Source: Pseudosulfitobacter sp. DSM 107133 (lineage in GTDB: Bacteria > Pseudomonadota > Alphaproteobacteria > Rhodobacterales > Rhodobacteraceae). From it: a stretch of 64,000 nt of DNA. Location: positions 3,162,001-3,226,000 of the forward strand of contig NZ_CP085154.1 of assembly GCF_022788695.1 (NCBI RefSeq), written 5' to 3'. Below are positions 50,945 through 58,783 of this stretch, piece by piece (within the stretch, counting starts at the first letter, position 1; every line of letters begins with the position of its first letter). Made by a program: the position numbers and the translations under genes. The notes under the pieces are model-generated. The model was not told the origin of the DNA and ran no database searches. It saw only the letters and a program-made list of their open reading frames with translations.

Positions 50945-52455
50945 CAGCCCTTCTGGACCTTTCCGGCGTGACCAAAGCCTATCCGGGCGTGGTGGCCAAC
51001 GACAACGTCAGCCTGACCATCCAACCGGGTGAAGTCCACGCACTGCTGGGCGAGAACGGCGCCGGGAAATCGACGCTGGTCAAGATGATCTACGGGTTGG
51101 TGAAACCCGACGCGGGGCAGATGGCGCTGAACGGGGCGGGCTTTGCCCCTGCGGACCCGCGCGCGGCGCGGGCGGCGGGGATCGGCATGGTGTTTCAGCA
51201 CTTCTCGCTGTTCGACGCGCTGAGTGTGGCCGAGAACATCGCGCTGGGGATGGAGAACGCACCGCCGATGCGCCAGCTTGCGGCAGAGATCAAAACAGTG
51301 TCGGAGACCTATGGCCTGCCACTGGCACCGCATCGTCTGGTGGGGGACCTGTCAGCAGGCGAACGCCAGAGGGTCGAGATCATCCGCTGCCTGCTGCAAG
51401 AGCCCAAGCTGCTGATCATGGACGAGCCCACGAGCGTGCTGACCCCGCAAGAGGTCGAGATCCTGTTCAAGACCCTGCGCAAGCTGTCCGCCGAAGGCAC
51501 GGCGATCCTGTATATCTCGCACAAGCTGGAGGAAATCCGCAGCCTGTGCGACGCCGCCACGATCCTGCGACTGGGCAAGGTGGTGGGGCATTGCATTCCG
51601 CGCGACACGTCGGCCGCGGAAATGGCCGAGATGATGGTGGGCAGCGCGCTGAAGCCTCCGCAAAAGGTGGCGGGGCCGGTGGGCGATGTGCTGCTGGAAC
51701 TGCGCGGGCTGTCCTTGCCGCCCGCTTCGACCTTCGGGATGCCCTTGCGCGAGATTTCGGTTTCGGTGCGCGCGGGCGAAGTTCTGGGCATTGGCGGCGT
51801 GGCAGGCAACGGGCAGGACGAGCTGTTGTCGGCCTTGTCAGGTGAGGTGCATGTGCCTGCTGGAACAGTGTTCTTCAAAGGTGTCGACATGGGCCGGATG
51901 GGGCCGAACGCGCGACGCGCCGCGGGGCTTTTGACGGCGCCCGAAGAACGGCTGGGCCATGCCGCCGCCCCCGACATGTCGCTGACCGAAAATGCGATGC
52001 TGACCGGCGCTGCACGTCAGAAACTGGAAAACAACGGCCTGTTGAACTGGGGCGCGGCGCGACGCTTTGCCGAGCAGATCATCACCGATTTCGACGTGCG
52101 TACGCCGGGACCTGGCAATGCAGCGCGTGCGCTGTCGGGGGGCAACCTACAGAAGTTCGTGATCGGGCGCGAGATATTGCAACGCCCTGAAGTGCTGGTC
52201 GTAAACCAGCCGACATGGGGGGTCGATGCCTCGGCGGCGGCAGCGATCCGGCAGGCGCTGCTGGATCTGGCCGAAGGGGGGGCGGCGGTCATCGTGATCT
52301 CGCAGGATCTGGACGAACTGATGGAAATTTCGGACAACTTTGCGGCCCTGAACGAAGGTCGGCTGAGTGCGGTGCGCCCCGCAGCAGGGCTGAGCGTGGC
52401 CGAGATCGGTCAGATGATGGGCGGCGCGCATGGGATGGAGGTGGCCCATGTGTGA
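50941..52455 (+). CDS. BMP-type nucleoside/purine ABC transporter ATPase
   Basis: A 504-aa protein with two ABC domains, as in RbsA-like sugar and nucleoside importers (NupA/YufO group). The first Walker A is LGENGAGKSTLVKM, with signature LSAGERQRVEI and Walker B LLIMDEPTSVL. The second half has the degenerate P-loop GGVAGNGQDELLSAL and signature LSGGNLQKFVIGREI. Start overlap with xdhC joins uptake of purine-type substrates to xanthine dehydrogenase. The next gene begins after a 69-bp gap occupied by a repeat. Confidence 0.92.
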   Translation: MTALLDLSGVTKAYPGVVANDNVSLTIQPGEVHALLGENGAGKSTLVKMIYGLVKPDAGQMALNGAGFAPADPRAARAAGIGMVFQHFSLFDALSVAENIALGMENAPPMRQLAAEIKTVSETYGLPLAPHRLVGDLSAGERQRVEIIRCLLQEPKLLIMDEPTSVLTPQEVEILFKTLRKLSAEGTAILYISHKLEEIRSLCDAATILRLGKVVGHCIPRDTSAAEMAEMMVGSALKPPQKVAGPVGDVLLELRGLSLPPASTFGMPLREISVSVRAGEVLGIGGVAGNGQDELLSALSGEVHVPAGTVFFKGVDMGRMGPNARRAAGLLTAPEERLGHAAAPDMSLTENAMLTGAARQKLENNGLLNWGAARRFAEQIITDFDVRTPGPGNAARALSGGNLQKFVIGREILQRPEVLVVNQPTWGVDASAAAAIRQALLDLAEGGAAVIVISQDLDELMEISDNFAALNEGRLSAVRPAAGLSVAEIGQMMGGAHGMEVAHV

Positions 52456-52470
52456 GCTTTGGAAATGTGG

Positions 52471-52518
52471 CAAGCCGGCCCTTCGGGGAGAGTTTGTCTT
52501 GCAAGATGAAATTGGGGG
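52471..52518 (-). repeat. GC-rich repeat, inverted copy between ABC genes
   Basis: On the minus strand: TTTCATCTTGCAAGACAAAC, then TCTCCCCGAAGGGCCGG. The lead is that of the 17845, 41093 and 62893 copies. It fills the gap between the ATPase and first permease genes, just before the permease ribosome site. Confidence 0.6.
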
Positions 52519-52524
52519 CAGCCA

Positions 52525-53607
52525 ATGATCCGGCTTGAGAAACGGCCACAACCCAGCCGACAAATGGCGCTGGCCACACCGCTGCTGGCGGTGCTGGCGA
52601 CGATGGTGTTTGGCGGGCTGCTGTTCGCGGTGCTGGGCAAGGACCCAGTGCAGTCGATCCTGACGATTTTCTGGCAACCGCTGTTTGGCGAATTCGCGTT
52701 CTATTACCGACCGCAACTGCTGGTCAAAGGCGCGCCGCTGGTGCTGATCGCCATGGGTCTGGCGCTGGGGTTTCGCGCGGGCATCTGGAACATCGGGGCA
52801 GAAGGGCAATACATCATGGGGGCCATCTGCGGTGCCGCCGTGGCGCTGGCGTTCTATCCGCTGGACGCGTGGTGGATTTTCCCGCTGATGGTCATTTGTG
52901 GCGGTCTGGGCGGGTTCCTGTGGGCAATGATACCGGGGCTGTTGAAAGTGAAATTCGGCACCAATGAAATTCTGGTCAGCCTGATGCTGGTCTATGTGGC
53001 CGAGCAGTTCCTGTCGTCGATGTCGCTTGGGCTGCTCAAGAACCCCGAAGGCTACGGCTTTCCCGGCTCGCGGAACCTGCAACAATATGCGTCCGCCCAT
53101 AACGCCGAGATCATTGCCGGTTCGGGGATGCATTGGGGCGTGGTGGCTGCGCTGATCGCGGTGATCTTTGCCTATGTGCTGCTGACGCGGCACCGGTTGG
53201 GTTTTGCCATTCGGGTCACGGGCGAGGCCCCGCGTGCCGCGCGGTTCGGCGGCGTGAACCCCGCGCGGCTGGTGCTGTTCTGTCTGGGTGCGTCAGGGAT
53301 GCTGGCGGGGCTGGCCGGCATGTTCGAGGTCGCAGGCCCTGCGGGCCAGATCACCATCGACTTTAACGTGGGCTACGGGTTTACCGCGATCATCGTGGCT
53401 TTTCTGGGCCGTTTGCATCCCATTGGTATCCTGCTGGCCGGGGCGTTGATGGCGCTGACCTATATCGGGGGCGACATCGCGCAATCGCAGCTTGGACTGC
53501 CCGCCGCCGCCATTCAGGTGTTTCAGGGCATGTTGTTGTTTTTCCTGTTGGCGCTGGACGTGCTGACCAACTACAGGCTGCGCTTTGGCGCGGCAGAGGT
53601 GGCGTGA
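52525..53607 (+). CDS. ABC transporter permease 1 (YufP/NupB-like)
   Basis: A 360-aa permease of the branched-chain/ribose/BMP-type class (BPD_transp_2), about ten helices. It shows the conserved ALGFRAGIWNIGAEGQYIMGA and, later, RLGFAIRVTGEAPRAARFGGVN (the cytoplasmic coupling helix region). It pairs with the second permease; their genes overlap by 4 bp. The transporter probably imports nucleosides or purine bases. Confidence 0.92.
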   Translation: MIRLEKRPQPSRQMALATPLLAVLATMVFGGLLFAVLGKDPVQSILTIFWQPLFGEFAFYYRPQLLVKGAPLVLIAMGLALGFRAGIWNIGAEGQYIMGAICGAAVALAFYPLDAWWIFPLMVICGGLGGFLWAMIPGLLKVKFGTNEILVSLMLVYVAEQFLSSMSLGLLKNPEGYGFPGSRNLQQYASAHNAEIIAGSGMHWGVVAALIAVIFAYVLLTRHRLGFAIRVTGEAPRAARFGGVNPARLVLFCLGASGMLAGLAGMFEVAGPAGQITIDFNVGYGFTAIIVAFLGRLHPIGILLAGALMALTYIGGDIAQSQLGLPAAAIQVFQGMLLFFLLALDVLTNYRLRFGAAEVA

Positions 53608-54527
53608 TGGACCTGTCTGTTATCAATCCGATCCTGCTTCTGGCGGCCCTGATGAGCGCCGCCACCCCGATCCTTCTGGCCGCCACGGGCGAGCTGGTGG
53701 TGGAGCGTGCGGGCGTTCTGAACCTGGGCGTCGAGGGCATGATGATCGTCGGCGCAATCGCGGGCTTTATCGTGGCGGTCAACACCGGATCGCCCGCGTT
53801 GGGGTTCATTGGTGCGGCGGCTGGCGGTGCGGTGCTGTCGCTGTTGTTCGTGTTCCTCACGCAGGTGGCGCTGGCCAATCAGGTGGCGTCCGGCCTTGGG
53901 CTGACGCTGTTCGGGTTGGGCCTGTCGGCGCTGATGGGGCAAAGCTATGTGGGGGTGAAACCGCCGCGCATGGCCGATCTGGACCTTGGCCCGCTCAGCG
54001 ATATTCCGGTGCTGGGCCGCATCCTGTTCAGCCACGATGCCATGGTCTATATCGGTCTGCTGATCGTGCTGGGTGTCTGGGCCGGATTGAAATTCACCCG
54101 CGCCGGTCTGGTTCTGCGCGCCGTGGGGGAAAACCACGATGCCGCACATGCGCTGGGGTACAAGGTCAAACGCATCCGTACGCTTGCGATCCTGTTCGGC
54201 GGCGCCTGCGCGGGGATGGGCGGGGCCTATATTTCCCTGATCCGTGTGCCGCAATGGACCGAAGGCATGACCGCCGGTGTCGGCTGGATCGCTCTGGCGC
54301 TGGTTGTCTTTGCTTCGTGGAAGCCCTGGCGGGTCCTGCTGGGCGCCTATCTTTTCGGCGGCATCACCCAGCTTCAGCTGAATCTGCAAGGCGCGGGCGT
54401 TGCCATACCGGTCGAGTATCTGGCAATGTCACCTTACATCGTAACGATCATCGTTCTGGTGATCCTGTCTGCTGACAAATCCCGCGCACCGGGTTCTCTG
54501 GGGCGCATTTTCCATGCCTCGCATTGA
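53604..54527 (+). CDS. ABC transporter permease 2 (YufQ/NupC-like)
   Basis: A 307-aa permease of the same class: TPILLAATGELVVERAGVLNLGVEGMMIVGA and RAVGENHDAAHALGYKVKRIR are the matching motifs. The start is GTG 53604 overlapping the previous stop (GTGA), or ATG 53607 directly after it. Ten or fewer hydrophobic helices are seen. It forms the heteromeric channel with permease 1. Confidence 0.92.
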   Translation: MMDLSVINPILLLAALMSAATPILLAATGELVVERAGVLNLGVEGMMIVGAIAGFIVAVNTGSPALGFIGAAAGGAVLSLLFVFLTQVALANQVASGLGLTLFGLGLSALMGQSYVGVKPPRMADLDLGPLSDIPVLGRILFSHDAMVYIGLLIVLGVWAGLKFTRAGLVLRAVGENHDAAHALGYKVKRIRTLAILFGGACAGMGGAYISLIRVPQWTEGMTAGVGWIALALVVFASWKPWRVLLGAYLFGGITQLQLNLQGAGVAIPVEYLAMSPYIVTIIVLVILSADKSRAPGSLGRIFHASH

Positions 54528-54555
54528 GGCCAATAAACCGGGGAGTATAACACTC

Positions 54556-55629
54556 ATGACCTTCACCAAACTGATGGCCACGGCGGCGTTGACGCTGGGC
54601 CTTGCCACGGGCGCTTTTGCCCAGGACAAGACCAAGGTTGGTTTTGTCTTTGTCGGCCCCGTCGGCGACGGCGGCTGGACCTACGAGCACAACCAGGGGC
54701 GTCTGGCCCTGGAAGAAGAGTTCGGCGACAAGGTCGAAACCGTCTACGTGGAAAGCGTGGCCGAAGGCCCCGACAGCGAACGTGTGATGACGCAGATGGC
54801 GCTGGATGGGGCCGACCTGATCTTTACCACGTCGTTTGGCTATATGGACCCGACGATCAACGTTGCGGCCAAATTCCCGAACGTGAAGTTCGAGCACGCC
54901 ACCGGCTACAAGCGCGCAGACAACGTTTCGACCTACTCGGCCCGCTTCTATGAAGGCCGCGCCATTCAGGGGCACATCGCCGGTGCGATGACCAAATCGA
55001 ACATCGTCGGTTATATCGGGTCCTTCCCCATCCCCGAAGTCATTCGTGGCATCAACTCGGCCTATATCCACGCCAAGAAGGTAAACCCTGACGTCCAGTT
55101 CAAGATCATCTGGGCTTACACATGGTTTGACCCGGCCAAGGAAGCCGACGCCGCCAAGGTTCTGATCGAACAGGGCGCAGACGTGATCCTGCAACACACC
55201 GACTCGACCGCGCCGCAGGCTGCCGCGCAAAAGGCGGGCAACGTCATCACCTTTGGTCAGGCATCCGATATGGGGCAATACGCGCCGCTGCCGCGCGTGT
55301 CCTCGATCATCGACAACTGGGCCCCCTATTACATCGCCCGCACCAAGGCCGTGATGGACGGCACATGGACTTCGACAGACACATGGGACGGTATCGGGCC
55401 GGGCATGGTTGGCATTGGCGAGATTTCCGACGCTGTGCCCGCCGAAGTCAAAGCCGAGGCGCTGGCGCTGAAAGACAAGATCGCATCGGGTGAATACCAC
55501 CCCTTCACCGGCCCGCTGAAAAAGCAGGACGGCAGCGACTGGCTGGCCGAGGGCGAGACCGCCGATGACGGCACATTGGCTGGCATGAACTTCTATGTCG
55601 AAGGCATCGAAGGCGATATTCCGCAATAA
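54556..55629 (+). CDS. BMP family (basic membrane protein) substrate-binding protein
   Basis: A 357-aa periplasmic receptor of the Bmp/PnrA family that binds purine nucleosides. The Sec signal MTFTKLMATAALTLGLATGAFA has no lipobox, unlike many homologues. The mature part has KVGFVFVGPVGDGGWTYEHNQ and FEHATGYKRADNVSTYSARFYEGRA. GGGGAG (54540-54545) precedes ATG 54556. It is the last gene before the terminator at 55652. Its place behind xdhABC argues for xanthine, hypoxanthine or nucleoside uptake. Confidence 0.93.
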   Translation: MTFTKLMATAALTLGLATGAFAQDKTKVGFVFVGPVGDGGWTYEHNQGRLALEEEFGDKVETVYVESVAEGPDSERVMTQMALDGADLIFTTSFGYMDPTINVAAKFPNVKFEHATGYKRADNVSTYSARFYEGRAIQGHIAGAMTKSNIVGYIGSFPIPEVIRGINSAYIHAKKVNPDVQFKIIWAYTWFDPAKEADAAKVLIEQGADVILQHTDSTAPQAAAQKAGNVITFGQASDMGQYAPLPRVSSIIDNWAPYYIARTKAVMDGTWTSTDTWDGIGPGMVGIGEISDAVPAEVKAEALALKDKIASGEYHPFTGPLKKQDGSDWLAEGETADDGTLAGMNFYVEGIEGDIPQ

Positions 55630-55651
55630 GATGCGTTTGAGCTGAAACGTC

Positions 55652-55681
55652 AAAAGGCCCCGGCAATGTCCGGGGCCTTTT
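55652..55681 (+). terminator. Strong rho-independent terminator after BMP gene
   Basis: AAAAGGCCCCGG (55652-55663) and CCGGGGCCTTTT (55670-55681) pair perfectly over 12 bp with a 6-nt loop. The symmetric A/T flanks could also serve the minus strand gene zinT. Confidence 0.9.
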
Positions 55682-55709
55682 CATATCTGGCGGGCAGCTT
55701 CGTAAGCCC

Positions 55710-55725
55710 TGGGGTCTGGACCCTA
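55710..55725. repeat. Solo 16-bp palindrome at zinT stop
   Basis: TGGGGTCTGGACCCTA carries the exact 12-mer GGGTCTGGACCC found at the tip of the 9098 element, bordered by TA on the zinT side. The zinT stop codon TAG (minus strand, 55725-55723) is made by this TA plus G. Confidence 0.6.
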
Positions 55726-56388
55726 ATGCGCCATCATTTCTGCGGCGATCTGTGCGCCGCTTTTCGCGGTTGGATAATAGGTCGGCCAGTTGGTCACCTC
55801 GTCCAGCAGGGCGGCGCGGTCATCGCCCCAGTACAGATGGAAGTGCCCCGCCGTTTGCGGCGCGATGGCGTGGTCACTGAACTGGATAAACGCAGGGGCC
55901 TGCGCATCGCCCGCGACCTTTTCAAAGATATAGCGCACGCCGCGATTGCCCGCCTTATAGGTCAGAACTTCGTAGCCGTCGTTTTCATAGGTGCCGCCAA
56001 AGGCTTTGCCATCCTGAAAAAATGTCACCGTTTTGCCGTCGATCTTGATATGATCAACATCGGTTTGATAGCCGACCTCGTACATGGCGTGATAGTCGGC
56101 GGCTGATTTGTCGCCCTTGGCGGCCTTGTGATCCATGACCGGATCCAGCGTGCCGTCTTGCAGCAGCGGATAGACCGATTGCCAGTCTCCCTGCCAGTCG
56201 GCCAGCGTGCGCGGCGCGATCTGGCTGTCGGCAAAATGACCGTGATAGATTTCATCTGCCCCATGCGTATGCATTTCGGCGGCGTGTGTGTGGGAGTGGG
56301 CTGTGGTCTGCGCTTGTGCCTGTGGCACGCAAAAGGCCAACGCCCCCAGTGCGACAGCAGCGAGGCGGGTGGGGATCATTTTCTGCAT
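55723..56388 (-). CDS. zinT: Periplasmic zinc-binding protein ZinT
   Basis: ZinT helps capture zinc or cadmium and supports ZnuA under zinc starvation. The 221-aa protein has a signal peptide ending VPQAQA, a His-rich lead (HSHTHAAEMHTHGADEIYHGHF), the core LADWQGDWQSVYPLL and the His cluster SDHAIAPQTAGHFHLYWGDD. ATG 56388 has only a weak GAGAGA upstream. An IS630 element inserted 16 bp upstream cuts it off from a Zur-box-like palindrome at 57491. Its TAG stop lies in the GGGTCTGGACCC palindrome. Confidence 0.93.
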   Translation of the reverse strand: MQKMIPTRLAAVALGALAFCVPQAQAQTTAHSHTHAAEMHTHGADEIYHGHFADSQIAPRTLADWQGDWQSVYPLLQDGTLDPVMDHKAAKGDKSAADYHAMYEVGYQTDVDHIKIDGKTVTFFQDGKAFGGTYENDGYEVLTYKAGNRGVRYIFEKVAGDAQAPAFIQFSDHAIAPQTAGHFHLYWGDDRAALLDEVTNWPTYYPTAKSGAQIAAEMMAH

Positions 56389-56418
56389 GATACGAATCTC
56401 TCTTAAAGCATTTCTAAT

Positions 56419-56994
56419 TTAACCTGAGGCATATCCGGCAGCCTGAAAGTAGTTTGTACACTCCTGCGGGGAGTACATTGCGCAGATTTCGCCAAGGGCT
56501 TCGAACACCGAGGTGAATGATCGCGCACTGATGCGTCTGAGGTGAGCCTTCAATTTGGAGAAAGCCAACTCAATCGGGTTCAGGTCTGGCGAATATGGCG
56601 GCAGATAGAGGAACCAGCATCCATGAGCCTTGAGCGCCGCAGCGGCTTCTTTGTTGTGATGCGTCGCGAGGTTGTCGAGAACCACGGCTGTGCCTGGCGC
56701 GATCTCAGGGATCAGGACCTTTTGCACATAGGCCGCGAAGGCAGGACCATCCATCGCGCCTTTGATCACCCAAGGTGCGATCAGAGACTCATGTGTTAGC
56801 CCCGCAATCAGGGTTTGGGTTCCCCAACTGCCGAAGGGCGCATCCATCGTCAGGCGTTCGCCACGCGGGGCCCAGCCGCGCAGCCGGGCGAGGTTCGTTT
56901 TGACCGCTGTTTCATCAAGAAAGACAACGCGTTCCGGCATCCGCGCAATGGCTGGCAAACGGTGTGTGAACCAGTCCTCACGTCGTCGCCTCAC
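56419..56994 (-). CDS. IS630 transposase, DDE catalytic part
   Basis: The C-terminal half of the transposase. The ORF counted from ATG 56994 gives 191 aa, but the natural product joins the upstream frame near 57030. DDE residues are visible: VVFLDETAVK (first Asp), VVLDNLATHHNK (second Asp), and LPPYSPDLNPIELAFSKLK with the final Glu. The sequence KSLVATERHRAK continues upstream in this frame, showing that frame fusion restores a normal IS630 transposase. It appears intact, so the element may be active. Confidence 0.88.
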   Translation of the reverse strand: MRRRREDWFTHRLPAIARMPERVVFLDETAVKTNLARLRGWAPRGERLTMDAPFGSWGTQTLIAGLTHESLIAPWVIKGAMDGPAFAAYVQKVLIPEIAPGTAVVLDNLATHHNKEAAAALKAHGCWFLYLPPYSPDLNPIELAFSKLKAHLRRISARSFTSVFEALGEICAMYSPQECTNYFQAAGYASG

Positions 56995-57377
56995 CTTGGC
57001 ACGGTGACGTTCGGTAGCGACCAGTGACTTTTTTTGTGCGTGAACCCGAGACGCTTTAGCAGATGCCCGATAGCAGAGTGCTGGACCTGCAGTCCGGTTG
57101 CATCAGCAAGCGCATCACGCAGCTCAAACAGTGTGATATCAGGGTCTTGAGCAATCAACTCTTCGAAAAAACCAACATGGGGTGCCAATTTTCCTGACCC
57201 TTTTGGACGACCCTGTACGGCAGGATCAGCCCGGCCCGTCGTTTGGATCTGATGCCGCCACCGGGCGCCCGTTGCTGGCGACAGCTTCAAGCGTGCTGCC
57301 GCCGCTCGCCCGCTTAACCCTTCCTCAATATATCTCTGAAACCGCGCACGTAGCGCTGATGGCAAAGGTGCTGACAT
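56991..57377 (-). CDS. IS630 transposase, N-terminal helix-turn-helix part
   Basis: A 128-aa frame with a paired-type helix-turn-helix: LRARFQRYIEEGLSGRAAAARL and SPATGARWRHQI, then a second HTH (FELRDALADATGLQVQHSAIGHLLKRLGFT). At THKK it enters an A7 run (57035-57029, minus strand). A -1 shift there gives KKKSLVATERHR and joins the DDE frame into one transposase of about 345 aa. Without the shift the product ends in the non-family tail HWSLPNVTVPR. Confidence 0.87.
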   Translation of the reverse strand: MSAPLPSALRARFQRYIEEGLSGRAAAARLKLSPATGARWRHQIQTTGRADPAVQGRPKGSGKLAPHVGFFEELIAQDPDITLFELRDALADATGLQVQHSAIGHLLKRLGFTHKKSHWSLPNVTVPR

Positions 57378-57490
57378 TGTTCATCCTCCCAAACAGGATG
57401 AATCACAATCAGGCCAGTTTGGGAATCCCCAGCGATTCAGGTTTTGTTAGAAACGCTTTAGTGTCTGAGAGTGCAGCTATCTCACAAAAG

Positions 57491-57508
57491 GTTACGTTAT
57501 AACATATC
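57491..57508 (-). promoter_or_regulatory. Zur-box-like palindrome, now separated from zinT
   Basis: GATATGTTATAACGTAAC (minus-strand reading) has the core GTTATAAC with matching TA arms, like the Zur consensus built on TGTTATA...TATAACA. If the IS630 element and one TA are removed, it would lie about 50-65 bp upstream of the zinT ATG, a normal operator position. Now it is 1.1 kb away behind the transposase gene. Confidence 0.6.
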
Positions 57509-57547
57509 CAAAATCGCTCCTATTGCACTTTTCCACCGGCTCTGCCG

Positions 57548-58351
57548 TCACTCTTTGGGCAGGCGTTCCGCCAAGGCAGGCCAGTCGCGCAAAAAGGCGT
57601 CGCGCGTCAGGGTGCCGGGTGATCCGTCTTGCTGTTTGGTGGCCTTGGTCAAAGTCGCAAAAACCAGAAACCGGTCGCCCTTTTGCGCCCACCCGACAAA
57701 CCATCCCCAACCGGCAGCATAGTCAAACGATCTGTCCGCGCGGCGAGGATAGGCGCCGCCGGTCTTGCCCTTGATGTGCCAACCGCCGGCTGTTCGGCCA
57801 TCGACCGCCGCGCGGGTCAGTGCCATCGCGCGGGGCGTGGCGGGCAATGTACCGCGCAGCAGTCCACGCAAAAATGCCACCTGCTCGCGCGGAGACACCC
57901 TAAGCGACGACGCAATCCAGGCCCGCTCAAGCCCGTTGTCGAACCCCGCATCGCCCGTGAAATCGCCGTTGCCAAAGCCATAGGCCAGCGCATGATCGCG
58001 CAGCACATCCGCGCCCAGAGCCCGCGTGATCCGTTGAGAATACCAAACCACCGAATACCTGAGCCACCGTTCCGGTGTGGTCGGTTGCCGCCACGCCGCA
58101 CCGCCCCAGTCGGGATCGCCTTTTTGGGGCTTTAGAACCGGATTTTGGGTATCGCTCAGAAACCCCGTGTCAAAACCGATCAGCGCCAGGGGCACCTTGA
58201 AGGTCGAGGCAGGGGTGACGCGGCTGTCGCAATCGCCGCGCTCCAGCAGAACGGCCCCGCTGCGTGCCTCTGCGACCAGCGTGCAAACCTCGGCGGCCTG
58301 CGCCATCGCAGCACACAGCCACAGTCCGGCGATCAGGGCCAGCCGCATCAT
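57548..58351 (-). CDS. Class D (OXA-like) beta-lactamase
   Basis: A 267-aa serine beta-lactamase of class D type. The signal peptide runs to about residue 19 (AMAQAA). Active-site motifs: S49-T-F-K52 (nucleophile and the Lys that is carboxylated in the class), YSVVWYS (SxV at S100), an FGN in GFGNGDF, and K-T-G in IKGKTGGAY, plus WGWFVGW. Whether it hydrolyses penicillins or is a peptidoglycan-sensing relative cannot be told. ATG 58351 overlaps the upstream gene's stop (ATGA). Frames extending further upstream are an artefact. Confidence 0.88.
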   Translation of the reverse strand: MMRLALIAGLWLCAAMAQAAEVCTLVAEARSGAVLLERGDCDSRVTPASTFKVPLALIGFDTGFLSDTQNPVLKPQKGDPDWGGAAWRQPTTPERWLRYSVVWYSQRITRALGADVLRDHALAYGFGNGDFTGDAGFDNGLERAWIASSLRVSPREQVAFLRGLLRGTLPATPRAMALTRAAVDGRTAGGWHIKGKTGGAYPRRADRSFDYAAGWGWFVGWAQKGDRFLVFATLTKATKQQDGSPGTLTRDAFLRDWPALAERLPKE

Positions 58352-58671
58352 TCCGGCGCCGCGCAAGAGAATGGCAGGAACGACCCCGCCATGCCTTCGG
58401 CCACCGCCATCAGCGCCAGCGTATCGGCCAGTTGATACTCGGCCTTGCTGACAGGGCAGACCTGTCCCTGCAAACAGCCCGACGCAAGAAAGTCCGCGTG
58501 ATCGTCCAGAAACCGCGCGCTGATGCCTGTCATATCCCCCGAAGTCATTTGCGCCCAAGCCAGCGAATAACGGCTGCATTTCTCGACAGTCCACCCGTCG
58601 GGCTGTGCCTGTGCCAGCGCGGGTTGCGCCAATATCATGCCGACTGCAATCGTTGCAAAAATCCGTTCCAT
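58348..58671 (-). CDS. Small secreted protein coupled to class D beta-lactamase
   Basis: A 107-aa protein with a cleavable signal (MERIFATIAVGMILAQPALA) and a mature helical part with four cysteines (KCSRYSLAWAQ, ASGCLQGQVCPVSKAEYQ, LPFSCAAPE). Start 58671 is set by AGGAG at 8-12 bp upstream. Its stop overlaps the beta-lactamase ATG, so they are an operon. I do not recognise a family. It may be a periplasmic partner or an unrelated passenger. Confidence 0.75.
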   Translation of the reverse strand: MERIFATIAVGMILAQPALAQAQPDGWTVEKCSRYSLAWAQMTSGDMTGISARFLDDHADFLASGCLQGQVCPVSKAEYQLADTLALMAVAEGMAGSFLPFSCAAPE

Positions 58672-58783
58672 GGTGGCTCCTGAGCGGGTCATCCCTGATG
58701 TGATAATCCTCTGGCGGCAGCACTGCCAACCCGTCGCAGAAAAACGCTGGCACGGCTGCGCGATTTCCCGCTAGCTTATCGCT

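Larger units (their letters stand above)
56406..57458 (-). mobile_element. IS630-family insertion sequence
   Basis: A 1053-bp element bordered by TA on each side (56404-56405, 57459-57460). The terminal inverted repeats read AAGC(A/G)TTTCTAA, then three variable bases and AACCTGA. It codes for a transposase in two frames on the minus strand, joined by a -1 shift at an A7 run. It lies between zinT and its probable control region. Confidence 0.85.

Noticed and set aside
9098..57458. The IS630 element as mobiliser of the GGGTCTGG element
   Set aside because: Both use TA targets, but the terminal repeats differ completely (AAGCRTTTCTAA versus GGGTCTGGACCC).
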